In this document: one piece after another, positions 8,444-16,437 of the stretch
Numbering within the stretch: the stretch's first letter is position 1
Layout: each line of letters starts with the position of its first letter
The notes under the pieces: model-generated
The model's input: only the letters and a program-made list of their open reading frames with translations
The model's database searches: none
What the model was told of the DNA's origin: nothing
NCBI GenBank assembly: GCA_018882965.1
Contig: VEQY01000019.1
Coordinates: forward strand, 1-48,117
Origin: Mycobacterium sp.
GTDB taxonomy: Bacteria > Actinomycetota > Actinomycetes > Mycobacteriales > Mycobacteriaceae
Direction: 5' to 3'
Length of the DNA: 48,117 nucleotides
Made by a program: the position numbers and the translations under genes

Positions 8444-9252
8444 ATCTATCGCCGCCGGCGCGCCTCCTGATCCGCTACTCGGCGTTGTTCTACATCGCCA
8501 TCCTCGTGGTCGTTCCGGTCGGACTCATTCTCTGGCGCACCTTCGCCCCGGGTTTCGATACTTTTCTGGCTTCGGTGACCACTCCGGCAGCTATTTCGGC
8601 GCTGCAACTCTCGCTGCTCGTCGTGGCGATCGTCGTCCCGCTCAACGTCATCTTCGGCGTACCGACCGCCCTGCTGTTGGCGCGCAGGCGATTCCGCGGT
8701 AAGACCTTCCTGCAGGCCGTCATCGACCTGCCCTTCTCGGTATCGCCCGTGGTGGTCGGAGTCGCCCTGATCCTGCTGTGGGGCAGCGCGGGAATCCTGG
8801 GATTCGTTGAAAACAGTCTCGGGTTCAAGATCATCTTCGGACTTCCCGGAATCGTGCTGGCCAGCGTTTTCGTCACTGTCCCGTTCGTGATCCGGGAGGT
8901 CGAGCCGGTTCTGCATGAGCTTGGCATCGAGCAGGAAGAAGCTGCCGCCACCCTCGGAGCGACCTGGTGGCAGACGTTCTGGCGCATCACCCTGCCGTCG
9001 ATCCGGTGGGGATTGACCTACGGGGTCGTGCTGACAGTCGCGCGCACGCTCGGAGACTACGGTGCGGTCCTGATGGTCTCGTCGAACCTGCCGGGGGTGT
9101 CCCAGACCCTGACACTGCTGGTCGCTGATCGCTACAACCGCGGTGCCGAATACGGCGCCTATGCGATCTCGACACTGCTGATGACGATCGCTGTCCTCGT
9201 TCTCATCGCACAGGTGGCTCTGGACGCGCGACGTGGAGATGCCGGCAGATGA
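8440..9252 (+). CDS. cysW: Sulfate ABC transporter permease CysW
   Basis: A 270-residue permease paralogous to CysT. It starts GTG inside the cysT stop (GTGA). It has roughly six spans, the [15 protein letters not shown] segment, an EAA loop ([27 protein letters not shown]), and the CysW-type [22 protein letters not shown] sequence with a late TLLVADRYN stretch. It pairs with CysT in the sulfate importer. The cysA ATG lies within its last codons (4-bp overlap), so the four genes form one translationally coupled operon. Confidence 0.93.
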   Translation: MNLSPPARLLIRYSALFYIAILVVVPVGLILWRTFAPGFDTFLASVTTPAAISALQLSLLVVAIVVPLNVIFGVPTALLLARRRFRGKTFLQAVIDLPFSVSPVVVGVALILLWGSAGILGFVENSLGFKIIFGLPGIVLASVFVTVPFVIREVEPVLHELGIEQEEAAATLGATWWQTFWRITLPSIRWGLTYGVVLTVARTLGDYGAVLMVSSNLPGVSQTLTLLVADRYNRGAEYGAYAISTLLMTIAVLVLIAQVALDARRGDAGR

Positions 9253-10274
9253 CCAACGCGATCATCGTGACCGGAGCCAACAAGCGCTACGGGGATTTCC
9301 GCGCGCTGGACAATGTCGACTTCGTCGTCCCCGCCGGCTCGCTCACCGCGCTGCTCGGGCCGAGTGGGTCGGGCAAGTCGACGCTGTTGCGCGCCATCGC
9401 GGGACTGGACCAACCCGACTCGGGAAGTATCGTCATCAACGGCCGGGATGTGACGAAGACACCGCCGCAGCGGCGTGGAATCGGTTTCGTCTTCCAGCAC
9501 TATGCCGCCTTCAAACACCTCACGGTGCGGGACAACGTCGCGTTCGGCCTGAAGATCCGCAAGTTGGCCCGACCCGAGATCGATGAGAAGGTCGACGAAC
9601 TGCTCAACGTCGTAGGCCTGACCGGATTTCAGACCCGGTACCCGAGTCAGCTTTCCGGCGGTCAGCGCCAGCGGATGGCGCTGGCTCGTGCGCTCGCGGT
9701 GGATCCCGAGGTGCTGCTGCTCGACGAACCCTTCGGCGCGCTCGACGCGAAGGTGCGTGAAGATCTGCGGGCCTGGCTACGGCGGTTGCACGACGAGGTG
9801 CACGTCACCACGGTCCTGGTCACCCACGACCAGTCCGAGGCCCTCGATGTCGCCGACCGGATCGCGGTGCTCAACGAGGGCCGCATCGAGCAGGTCGGCA
9901 CGCCGGCAGAGGTCTATGACCAGCCGGCCAACTCGTTCGTCATGTCATTTCTGGGCGCCGTATCGTCACTGAACGGGATCCTGGTTCGCCCGCATGACAT
10001 CAGGGTCGACCGCAGTCCCCGGATGACGTACGCCGCCGGTGACGGGACCGCACAGGCCACCGGTGTCACCCGCGCGACCGTCGACCGAGTGGTCTATCTG
10101 GGATTCGAGGTGCGGGTGGAACTCACGAGCGCGACCACCGGTGCGCCCTTCACCGCCCAGATCACCCGCGGCGACGCCGAGGCCCTGGGCCTGCGCGAGG
10201 GTGACACCGTGTACGTGCGGGCCACCCGGATCCCGCCGGTCGCGGGCGATGACACGCCGCCCGCAGTGATCTGA
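9249..10274 (+). CDS. cysA: Sulfate/thiosulfate ABC transporter ATPase CysA
   Basis: A 341-residue ATPase. Motifs in order: Walker [10 protein letters not shown] (about residues 37-45), Q-loop [13 protein letters not shown], signature [15 protein letters not shown], Walker [14 protein letters not shown]-loop, and switch histidine [10 protein letters not shown]. The C-terminal ~100 residues form a TOBE-like regulatory domain ([18 protein letters not shown]). It powers sulfate uptake through CysT/CysW and is last in the operon. In M. tuberculosis, as I recall, the next genes are PE_PGRS41 and aprABC; here a small glycine-rich lipoprotein takes that place. Confidence 0.93.
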   Translation: MTNAIIVTGANKRYGDFRALDNVDFVVPAGSLTALLGPSGSGKSTLLRAIAGLDQPDSGSIVINGRDVTKTPPQRRGIGFVFQHYAAFKHLTVRDNVAFGLKIRKLARPEIDEKVDELLNVVGLTGFQTRYPSQLSGGQRQRMALARALAVDPEVLLLDEPFGALDAKVREDLRAWLRRLHDEVHVTTVLVTHDQSEALDVADRIAVLNEGRIEQVGTPAEVYDQPANSFVMSFLGAVSSLNGILVRPHDIRVDRSPRMTYAAGDGTAQATGVTRATVDRVVYLGFEVRVELTSATTGAPFTAQITRGDAEALGLREGDTVYVRATRIPPVAGDDTPPAVI

Positions 10275-10351
10275 GCTGGCAGTTCGCCGGCCCAGGTAGC
10301 GTGCAGGGCAGTGGGGCGGCCGGGTGGGCGGCCCGGCGGGAGAGGACAACC

Positions 10352-10717
10352 ATGAATACTGGTCTGCGGCTACTGGGTGCCGGAGCGCTCATCGCACTGG
10401 TGGCGGCTACCGGCGCCTGCGGGAAATCGGTTCCCGGATCAGCGACATCACCCGAGAGCGCAACCGCTCCGGTCACAACGACAGAGGGGCCGACAATGAC
10501 GCAGGGCAACGGCGGTAACGGCGGTCAGGGCGGTCAGGGCGGCGCGGGCGGTCAGGGCGGTGCCGGTGGTCAAGGAGGCGCGGGCGGTCAGGGCGGTCAG
10601 GGCGGCAAGGGTGGTCAGGGTGGCAAGGGCGGACTCGGCGGGCAGGATGGTGCCGACGGCGCTGACGGCGCTGACGGGGCCGACGGGGCTCCCGGCGCTC
10701 CCGGGGCTCCGGGCTAA
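10352..10717 (+). CDS. Small lipoprotein with Gly-Gly-Gln and collagen-like Gly-x-y repeats
   Basis: A 121-residue precursor. Start ATG 10352 leads to a signal sequence (LRLLGAGALIALVAATGAC) with a lipobox Cys at about residue 22, then a Ser/Thr-rich linker. The second half is pure low complexity: GGQGGA/GGQGGK triplets, followed by GAD and GAP triplets that read as a collagen-like Gly-x-y run (DGADGADGADGAPGAPGAPG). There is no PE domain, so it is not a PE_PGRS protein, although the glycine repeats are reminiscent. A TAGCGT at 10297-10302 may be its -10 box. The stop TAA overlaps the convergent chelatase stop by four bases. Function is unknown; a surface-exposed, repeat-variable lipoprotein is the most one can say. 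Confidence 0.72.
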   Translation: MNTGLRLLGAGALIALVAATGACGKSVPGSATSPESATAPVTTTEGPTMTQGNGGNGGQGGQGGAGGQGGAGGQGGAGGQGGQGGKGGQGGKGGLGGQDGADGADGADGADGAPGAPGAPG

Positions 10718-11439
10718 GCCGCGGAGCGTCGGCGCCGCGCGCGCTCGAAGCGATCGAGCACTGTCGCGGCGATCAGGGGGTGTGCTCCGAGCGGCTCGGC
10801 CATTGCGACGGCTCCTGCTTGGCCGGCGGTCGCGGCCAGCCGGTCGGTGATGCGTCCCTGCGCGATGAACCAGGGCGCGAACACCACCCGCCGGGCACCG
10901 AGCCTGCGCAGCTGCTCGATGCCGTCGCCGACCGTGGGCGACGGACCGGTGGCGAAGGCCATCTGAACCCCCGCCCAGGTGCCGAGGTGGGTAAGCGCCT
11001 CGGCCACGCGCGCGGTGCGTGCGTTCGCCGCATGGTCTGACGATCCGACTGCCACCACCAGCACACCCAGGCCGGCGGGGTCCTCGTCGGCGGTGCACTC
11101 CTCGATGCGCTGGTGGAGCAATTTCACCAACCGGGGGTCCTCGCCGAGGGTTTCGGCTTGCGACACCTGAATCGAACGTTCCGCCACGGCCCCGGCGATC
11201 AACGCCGGGATGTCGACCCGGGCGTGATAGGCACTGGCCAGCAGGAGTGGCGTGACGATCGCCGGGCCGTCGAGTGCGGCCAGTGCGTCGCGGAGGTTCG
11301 GAGTGTTCTTCTCGCAGAACGCGACCCGCACGTCCAGATCGGTCCGTAGTAGGCGGATCTGCTCGGCGACGGCATATGTGGTCGCCGCCGAGCGAGGATC
11401 GGCGCTGCCGTGTGCGGTCACCATCAGAACCGGGTGCAT
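10714..11439 (-). CDS. che1: Sirohydrochlorin chelatase-like protein (Che1, Rv2393-like)
   Basis: A 241-residue protein with two CbiX-type half domains. The N-terminal metal-site motif is LMVTAHGSADPRS; the paired region later reads VVAVGSSDHAAN. PLLLASAYHARVDIP and VVFAPWFIAQGRITDRL are the matching core strands and ligand loops, with His in the first half only. It probably inserts iron into sirohydrochlorin to make siroheme for the adjacent SirA reductase. Start ATG 11439 shares its A with the cysH stop (TGATG), which favours it over the in-frame ATG at 11457. Family and context agree; metal specificity is inferred. Confidence 0.85.
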   Translation of the reverse strand: MHPVLMVTAHGSADPRSAATTYAVAEQIRLLRTDLDVRVAFCEKNTPNLRDALAALDGPAIVTPLLLASAYHARVDIPALIAGAVAERSIQVSQAETLGEDPRLVKLLHQRIEECTADEDPAGLGVLVVAVGSSDHAANARTARVAEALTHLGTWAGVQMAFATGPSPTVGDGIEQLRRLGARRVVFAPWFIAQGRITDRLAATAGQAGAVAMAEPLGAHPLIAATVLDRFERARRRRSAA

Positions 11440-12161
11440 CAGGCGTGCAGCCCGCATTCGGTCTTGCCCAGGCCCTGCCAGCGGCCGCTGCGCGGGTCGG
11501 AGCCGGAGGCCGGCTTAGCCGTGCACGGCGCACACCCGATCGAGGGGTAACCCTCGTCGACCAGGGGATTGACCAGCACGCCGTGGGCGTCGATGTAGGA
11601 CCGCATGTCTTCATCGGTCCAGCGCGCGAGCGGGTTGACCTTCACCAGCTTGAAGGCTTCGTCGTAGCTGACCAGCGGGGTGTTCGCCCGAGTCGGCGAT
11701 TCGACCCGGCGAATCCCGGTGACCCAGGCCCAGTAGTTGCGCAGCGTCGTGCGGAGCGGTACCACCTTGCGCAACCGGCAGCACTCGTTGGGGTCGCGGG
11801 CGAACAAGTCGCGGCCCAGCATCCGGTCCTGCTCGGCCACGCTGTGCTCGGGGGTCACGTTGACCACGGTGATGTCGTAGACCGAAGCGGCGGCGTCGCG
11901 GGTGCCGATCGTCTCGGCGAAGTGATAGCCGGTGTCGAGAAAGAGCACGTCCACGCCGGGGCGGACCCTGGCGGCCATGTCGATCAGGACCGCGTCGACC
12001 ATGTTGGAGGCCACCACATAGCGCCCGCCGAAGTGCCGTTCAGTCCACGCCAGCACCTCGCCGGGGCCGGCGTCGGCCAACTCCTCGGCTCCCTGGAGGG
12101 CCAACTCCCGCAGGAACGCCTCGGTCGGTGCGCCGACGCCCGGGGCCGGGCCGCCGCTCAT
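11439..12161 (-). CDS. cysH: Assimilatory APS reductase CysH
   Basis: A 240-residue enzyme. It has the adenylylsulfate-binding core (VVASNMVDAVLIDMAA, FLDTGYHFAET), the Cys-Cys pair in ECCRLRKVVPL and a distal Cys pair CAPCTAKP, the four ligands of the [4Fe-4S] cluster that separate bacterial APS reductases from PAPS reductases. The C-terminal GKTECGLH supplies the catalytic cysteine. It reduces adenosine 5'-phosphosulfate to sulfite with thioredoxin. Start ATG 12161 overlaps the sirA stop (ATGA). Its product, sulfite, is the substrate of the upstream-encoded SirA. Confidence 0.95.
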   Translation of the reverse strand: MSGGPAPGVGAPTEAFLRELALQGAEELADAGPGEVLAWTERHFGGRYVVASNMVDAVLIDMAARVRPGVDVLFLDTGYHFAETIGTRDAAASVYDITVVNVTPEHSVAEQDRMLGRDLFARDPNECCRLRKVVPLRTTLRNYWAWVTGIRRVESPTRANTPLVSYDEAFKLVKVNPLARWTDEDMRSYIDAHGVLVNPLVDEGYPSIGCAPCTAKPASGSDPRSGRWQGLGKTECGLHA

Positions 12162-13834
12162 CTGAGGTCCCCTTCGTCGGCGCGCAGCGCCCACTGGGCG
12201 AACCGCTCGCCGTCGGTGCGCTGCTTGATGAAGTTACGCACGACACGTTCGATGTAGTCGCCGAGTTCGGCGCCGGTCACCTTGTGCTGGCGGAGCTTGC
12301 GCCCGAAGTTGCCGTCCTGCCCCAGGCTGCCGCCGAGGTGGACCTGGAAACCCTCGGTGTGTCCGCCGTCGCCGTCCTCGACGACCTGCCCCTTGAACCC
12401 GATGTCAGCCACCTGGATCCGTGCGCACGAGTTCGGGCAGCCGTTGATGTTCACCGTGACCGGGACGTCGAGAGCGGCGTTGAGGTCCGCCAGACGCTGC
12501 TCGAGGTCGGGCACCAGGACCTGGGCGCGCTTGCGCGTCTCGGCGAAGGACAGCTTGCAGAACTCGATCCCCGAGCACGCCATCAGGTTGCGACGCCACG
12601 GCGATGGGCTGGCCGGCAGGCCGAGTTTCTCCAACTCACCTGTCAGCCAGTCGACCCGGTCGTCGGGGACGTCGAGCACGATCAACTTCTGGTAGGGGGT
12701 GAACCGGATGCGATCCGAACCGACTTCCTCGGCCAGGTCGGCGATCTTGGTCAGGATGGTTCCGGACACCCGGCCCGCGATCGGGGCGACCCCGATCGCG
12801 TTGAGGCCGTTGCGGAGTCGCTGCACCCCGACGTGGTCGATCGGTCGCACTACCGGTTGGGGAGCCGGGCCGTCGATGAGCGGGCGCCGCAGATACTCGG
12901 CCTCGAGCACCGCGCGGAACTTCTCCGGTCCCCAGTCCTTGACGAGGAACTTCAGCCGGGCCTTGGCGCGCAGCCTGCGATAGCCGTAGTCCCGGAAGAG
13001 ACTGACCACCGCTTCCCAGACGTCGGGCACCTCCGCGAGGGGCACCCACGCGCCGAGACGCTGAGCCAGCATCGGGTTGGTGGACAGCCCGCCGCCCACC
13101 CACAGGTCCAACCCCGGGCCGTGTTCGGGATGGTTGACGCCGATGAAGGACACGTCGTTGACTTCGTGGACGACGTCCTGCAACCCGCTGATGGCGGTCT
13201 TGAACTTGCGCGGGAGGTTCGCGTACTCGGGCTTTCCGATGTAGCGGCGCACGATCTCCTCGATCGCCGGGGTGGCGTCGAGCACCTCGTCGAGGGACTC
13301 CCCGGCCAGGGGCGAGCCCAGGACGACTCGCGGGCAGTCCCCGCATGCCTCGGTGGTCTGTAGCCCGACCGCATCCAGGCGCCGCCAGATCTCGGGCATG
13401 TCCTCGACCCGGATCCAGTGGTATTGGACGTTCTGGCGGTCGGAGATGTCGGCGGTGTCCCGGGCGAACTCGGTGGAGAGCTGGCCGAGCGTGCGCAGTG
13501 CCGCCGCGGTCAGCGCACCGGCGTCGCTGCGGACCCGCAGCATGAAGAACTTCGCCTCCAGCAGGTCGATGTTCTCCTCACCCGTCCAGGTGCCGTCGTA
13601 ACCCTCCTCACGCTGGGTGTAGAGACCCCACCAGCGGAACCGGCCGCGCAGGTCGGTTTTGTCGATGCTGTCGAAGCCCGCACGGGCGTAGACGTTCTCG
13701 ATACGTGCCCGGACGTTGAGTGGGTCGTCGTCCTTCTTGATCTGTTCGTTGATGTTGAGCGGTTCCCGCTGGCCCAGCGCCCACTGGCCCTCGCCGCGCC
13801 GTCTGGGCGATTCAGCGTCGGTCATGCGGGTCAT
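12158..13834 (-). CDS. sirA: Ferredoxin-dependent sulfite reductase SirA (NirA family)
   Basis: A 558-residue siroheme/[4Fe-4S] reductase. Start ATG 13834 has AGGAGA upstream. Two ferredoxin-like half domains and two siroheme domains are visible; the cluster ligands are in ACSGIEFCKLSFAETR and NINGCPNSCARIQVADIGF (Cys-x5-Cys and Cys-x3-Cys). WWGLYTQ contains the Tyr (about residue 72), and ACGDCPR the Cys, corresponding to the Tyr-Cys crosslink reported for the M. tuberculosis enzyme. It reduces sulfite to sulfide with electrons from ferredoxin, although older annotation calls it nitrite reductase. It is first in the sirA-cysH-che1 operon and is preceded by a polycysteine short ORF. Confidence 0.95.
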   Translation of the reverse strand: MTRMTDAESPRRRGEGQWALGQREPLNINEQIKKDDDPLNVRARIENVYARAGFDSIDKTDLRGRFRWWGLYTQREEGYDGTWTGEENIDLLEAKFFMLRVRSDAGALTAAALRTLGQLSTEFARDTADISDRQNVQYHWIRVEDMPEIWRRLDAVGLQTTEACGDCPRVVLGSPLAGESLDEVLDATPAIEEIVRRYIGKPEYANLPRKFKTAISGLQDVVHEVNDVSFIGVNHPEHGPGLDLWVGGGLSTNPMLAQRLGAWVPLAEVPDVWEAVVSLFRDYGYRRLRAKARLKFLVKDWGPEKFRAVLEAEYLRRPLIDGPAPQPVVRPIDHVGVQRLRNGLNAIGVAPIAGRVSGTILTKIADLAEEVGSDRIRFTPYQKLIVLDVPDDRVDWLTGELEKLGLPASPSPWRRNLMACSGIEFCKLSFAETRKRAQVLVPDLEQRLADLNAALDVPVTVNINGCPNSCARIQVADIGFKGQVVEDGDGGHTEGFQVHLGGSLGQDGNFGRKLRQHKVTGAELGDYIERVVRNFIKQRTDGERFAQWALRADEGDLR

Positions 13835-13870
13835 CAGGTTCTCCTGGTATGCGGATGCTGGTGGATGAGC

Positions 13871-13889
13871 CGTTGCTCGTCGGGCAACG
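13871..13889 (-). promoter_or_regulatory. Hairpin between the polycysteine short ORF and sirA
   Basis: A perfect 6-bp stem (CGTTGC/GCAACG) with a 7-base loop lies in the sirA leader, 45 bases after the short-ORF stop and 36 bases before the sirA ATG. In an attenuator of this type, leader structure would control access to the ribosome-binding site. The stem is visible; its role and competing folds are not established. Confidence 0.4.
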
Positions 13890-13934
13890 CTTCTCCGACA
13901 GCCAGCTCGGGTGTGTGAGCGGGGGTCTACGGCG

Positions 13935-14030
13935 TTACGCCGGACAACAACAGCTGCAGATGCGCTTGTAATCGATGTGCCGGCGCACCACGAGGGCAAC
14001 CCAGGGCTGCAGCATCTCGGGCGTGGGCAT
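13935..14030 (-). CDS. Leaderless polycysteine short ORF, candidate cysteine attenuator for sirA-cysH
   Basis: A 31-codon ORF on the minus strand beginning at ATG 14030. Its end encodes RICSCCCPA: four cysteine codons within five, three of them consecutive (TGC AGC TGT TGT TGT). A -10-like CACAAT (14043-14038) ends seven bases before the ATG, so the mRNA would start at the ATG. It lies about 100 bases upstream of sirA on the same strand. This matches the described class of mycobacterial polycysteine leaderless ORFs that attenuate downstream sulfur genes when charged Cys-tRNA is plentiful. ORF, codon run and promoter spacing are seen; the regulatory role is inferred from known examples. Confidence 0.82.
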   Translation of the reverse strand: MPTPEMLQPWVALVVRRHIDYKRICSCCCPA

Positions 14031-14037
14031 GGCCGCA

Positions 14038-14043
14038 ATTGTG
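14038..14043 (-). promoter_or_regulatory. -10 box (CACAAT) of the sirA leader transcript
   Basis: CACAAT is one base off the TANNNT consensus and ends seven bases before the ATG of the polycysteine ORF, the usual spacing for a leaderless start. No clear -35 element is visible. Confidence 0.5.
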
Positions 14044-14129
14044 CCATGCCTACCGCCACCGGCCCTCACCGGCCGAGATTTGGGCTCACCGTGAGCAGAA
14101 GGTGCTGCACGCTCTGGGACACTTCAGGG

Positions 14130-15284
14130 GTGCGGGCGCTTCCCCCGGTGAACCCGGGAACCCCCTTCGGCATCTACATCCATGTCCCGTTCTGCGCCGC
14201 CCGGTGCGGATACTGCGATTTCAACACCTACACGGCCAAGGAACTGGGCGTGGGTACGGGGACAGCCGCCTGGCAGGAAGCACTGTGTGCCGAACTGGAC
14301 CTGGCGGCGGGCATGCTCGGGACGGTGACGGTGGACACTGTCTTCGTCGGCGGCGGCACACCTTCACTGCTGGGCGCCGAACAGCTGGTGGCCATCCTTG
14401 ACGCCGTCCGGGCACGCTTCGAGCTGGCCGGCGACGCGGAGGTGACCAGCGAGGCCAACCCCGAGTCCACGTCGGCGGATTTCTTCGCCGCGATCCGCGC
14501 CGCCGGTTACACCCGGGTGTCACTGGGGATGCAGTCGATCGCACCGCACGTCCTGGCCGTGCTCGATCGGGCCCACACGCCGGGCCGGGCGGTGGCCGCC
14601 GCGGGTGAGGCGTTGGCGGCAGGCTTCGAGCACGTCAACGTCGATCTGATGTACGGCGTCCCGGGGGAGACCGACCGGGATGTCCTCGACTCGGTCGCGG
14701 CGGTGCTGGCGGCCGGGGTCGATCACGTCTCGGCCTACGCGCTCGTGGCCGAGGAGGGCACCGCGCTGGCCCGGCGCGTCCGGCGCAAAGAGGTCGAGAT
14801 GCCCGGCGACGACGCACTCGCCCGGCGGTATCGGCTGATCGACGAGAGCCTGTCGGCAGCGGGGTTGCAGTGGTACGAGGTGTCGAACTGGAGTCGCCCG
14901 GGTGGGCAATGCCGACATAATCTCGGTTACTGGAGCGGGGGACAGTGGTGGGGGGCGGGGCCGGGTGCCCACGGATTCATCGGTGACGTGCGCTGGTGGA
15001 ATGTCAAGCATCCCGATGCGTACGCGCAGCGGGTCAGCGCCGGCGACAACGCCATCGACGGCTTCGAAACGCTCGATCGGCGCAGTCGGCACTATGAAGA
15101 CGTCCTGCTGGGCATCCGGTTGCGGAGCGGGCTTGAGACCGCGGTGCTCAGTGAGTCAGAGCGGCGCCGCGCCGAGCAGGCGGTCGGCGACGGCCTGCTC
15201 GCGTACGACGGTGACCGGTTGGTTCTGACCGAGCGTGGGCGACTGCTCGCCGATGGCGTGGTCCGCGACATCCTGGACCGCTGA
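14130..15284 (+). CDS. hemW: Radical SAM heme chaperone HemW (annotated hemN in M. tuberculosis)
   Basis: About 384 residues from GTG 14130. The radical-SAM cluster motif is HVPFCAARCGYCDFNTY (Cys-x3-Cys-x2-Cys), followed by FVGGGTPSLL, EANPES, RVSLGMQS and YEVSNWSRPGGQCRHNLGYW, with a C-terminal HemN-type domain. The cluster is followed by Asp-Phe-Asn rather than the extra Cys of true oxygen-independent coproporphyrinogen oxidases, and the length matches HemW, so a heme-chaperone role is more likely than CPO activity. The start is uncertain: GTG 14148 and ATG 14046 are also in frame, but homology begins only at about 14160. The adjoining mycobactin cluster of M. tuberculosis is absent. Confidence 0.85.
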   Translation: MRALPPVNPGTPFGIYIHVPFCAARCGYCDFNTYTAKELGVGTGTAAWQEALCAELDLAAGMLGTVTVDTVFVGGGTPSLLGAEQLVAILDAVRARFELAGDAEVTSEANPESTSADFFAAIRAAGYTRVSLGMQSIAPHVLAVLDRAHTPGRAVAAAGEALAAGFEHVNVDLMYGVPGETDRDVLDSVAAVLAAGVDHVSAYALVAEEGTALARRVRRKEVEMPGDDALARRYRLIDESLSAAGLQWYEVSNWSRPGGQCRHNLGYWSGGQWWGAGPGAHGFIGDVRWWNVKHPDAYAQRVSAGDNAIDGFETLDRRSRHYEDVLLGIRLRSGLETAVLSESERRRAEQAVGDGLLAYDGDRLVLTERGRLLADGVVRDILDR

Positions 15285-15300
15285 TGAGCCGGGGCCGCCC

Positions 15301-15327
15301 GTGGCACTCGGTCGGCGCGGGTGCTAA
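15301..15327 (+). promoter_or_regulatory. CIRCE-like HrcA operator
   Basis: Half-sites GTGGCACTC (15301-15309) and GGGTGCTAA (15319-15327) are separated by exactly nine bases. They match the CIRCE consensus TTAGCACTC-N9-GAGTGCTAA at 7/9 and 8/9 positions. The element lies 48 bases upstream of the hrcA start, just before a TAAAAT -10 candidate (15347-15352), so it would cover the -35 region and allow HrcA to repress its own operon. Confidence 0.72.
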
Positions 15328-15375
15328 GACTGCTGGTTCGGACCCGTAAAATAGGGTCAATCAGGAGGTGCACCA

Positions 15376-16413
15376 GTGGGAACTGCCGACGACCGTCGCT
15401 TCGAGGTGCTGCGCGCCATCGTTGCGGACTTCGTCGCGACCCGCGAGCCGATCGGCTCCAAGGCGCTGGTCGAACGCCATAACCTGGGTGTTTCCAGCGC
15501 CACCGTGCGCAACGACATGGCTGTGCTGGAGGCCGAGGGCTACATCGCCCAGCCCCACACCAGCTCCGGGCGGGTCCCGACCGAGAAGGGCTACCGGGAG
15601 TTCGTCAACCGGATCGACGAGGTCAAGCCGCTGTCGGTGCCCGAGCGCCGGGCCATCCTGTCGTTTCTGGAGTCGGCCGTGGACATGGACGACGTCCTGC
15701 GGCGGGCGGTGCGCCTGCTCGCCCAGCTGACCCGCCAGGTGGCCGTCGTGCAGTATCCGACCCTGGCGGCTTCGACGGTGCGTCACCTGGAAGTCGTCGC
15801 CCTGACCCCGGCGCGGCTGTTGATGGTGGTCATCACCGACTCCGGTCGGGTCGACCAGCGCATCGTCGAACTCGGCGACACCTTCGACGAGCATCAGGTG
15901 TCCCAGCTGCGGGAGCTGCTGGGCCAGGCGCTGGTCGGCAAGAAACTGCCGGCCGCCTCGGTGGCCGTTGCCGACCTCGCCGGGCAACTCGACGCCTCGG
16001 GCAAGTTCGGCGACGCCGTCGGCCGCTCGGCGACGGTTCTGCTGGAGGCTCTCGTCGACCACAGCGACGAGCGGCTGCTGATGGGCGGAACGGCCAATCT
16101 GACCCGCAACACCGCCGACTTCGGCGGCTCGCTACGGCCTGTCCTGGAGGCGCTCGAGGAACAGGTCGTCGTGCTGCGCCTATTGACCGCCCAGCAGGAG
16201 GCGGGCAAGGTGACGGTGCGTATCGGCCACGAGCACGAGGCCGAGCAGATGGCCGGAACCTCGGTCGTGACCACCGCGTACGGCAGCCCCGGCACCGTGT
16301 TCGGGGGAATGGGTGTGGTCGGTCCCACCCGGATGGACTATCCCGGGACGATGGCCAATGTCGCGGCGGTTGCCCTGTACATCGGCGAAGTTCTGGGCAG
16401 ACGCGCTGGCTGA
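15376..16413 (+). CDS. hrcA: Heat-shock repressor HrcA
   Basis: A 345-residue repressor. Start GTG 15376 has a strong AGGAGG ribosome-binding site eight bases upstream. The N-terminal winged helix reads [38 protein letters not shown], the family hallmark; a GAF-like core with a dimerising insert follows ([40 protein letters not shown]). HrcA binds CIRCE and is stabilised by GroEL, so it controls groES/groEL-type genes. The CIRCE-like site at 15301-15327 suggests autoregulation together with dnaJ2, which follows after 24 bp. Confidence 0.95.
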   Translation: MGTADDRRFEVLRAIVADFVATREPIGSKALVERHNLGVSSATVRNDMAVLEAEGYIAQPHTSSGRVPTEKGYREFVNRIDEVKPLSVPERRAILSFLESAVDMDDVLRRAVRLLAQLTRQVAVVQYPTLAASTVRHLEVVALTPARLLMVVITDSGRVDQRIVELGDTFDEHQVSQLRELLGQALVGKKLPAASVAVADLAGQLDASGKFGDAVGRSATVLLEALVDHSDERLLMGGTANLTRNTADFGGSLRPVLEALEEQVVVLRLLTAQQEAGKVTVRIGHEHEAEQMAGTSVVTTAYGSPGTVFGGMGVVGPTRMDYPGTMANVAAVALYIGEVLGRRAG

Positions 16414-16437
16414 GGCCGGCGCGAAGAAAGGTCAGGC

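Noticed and set aside
10352..10717. PE_PGRS gene at the glycine-rich repeats
   Set aside because: No PE domain precedes the repeats; a signal peptide with lipobox does.
11274..13363. Long open frames on plus opposite cysH and sirA
   Set aside because: They mirror the real minus-strand genes and carry no recognisable motifs.
12158..13834. Nitrite reductase (NirA) as the function of the siroheme enzyme
   Set aside because: The Tyr-Cys pair and the operon with cysH and a chelatase favour sulfite reductase; nitrite reduction may be a side activity only.
14084..14096. Palindrome GCTCAC-C-GTGAGC upstream of hemW
   Set aside because: A 6-bp inverted repeat with one centre base is expected about a dozen times in 48 kb; no known operator matches it.
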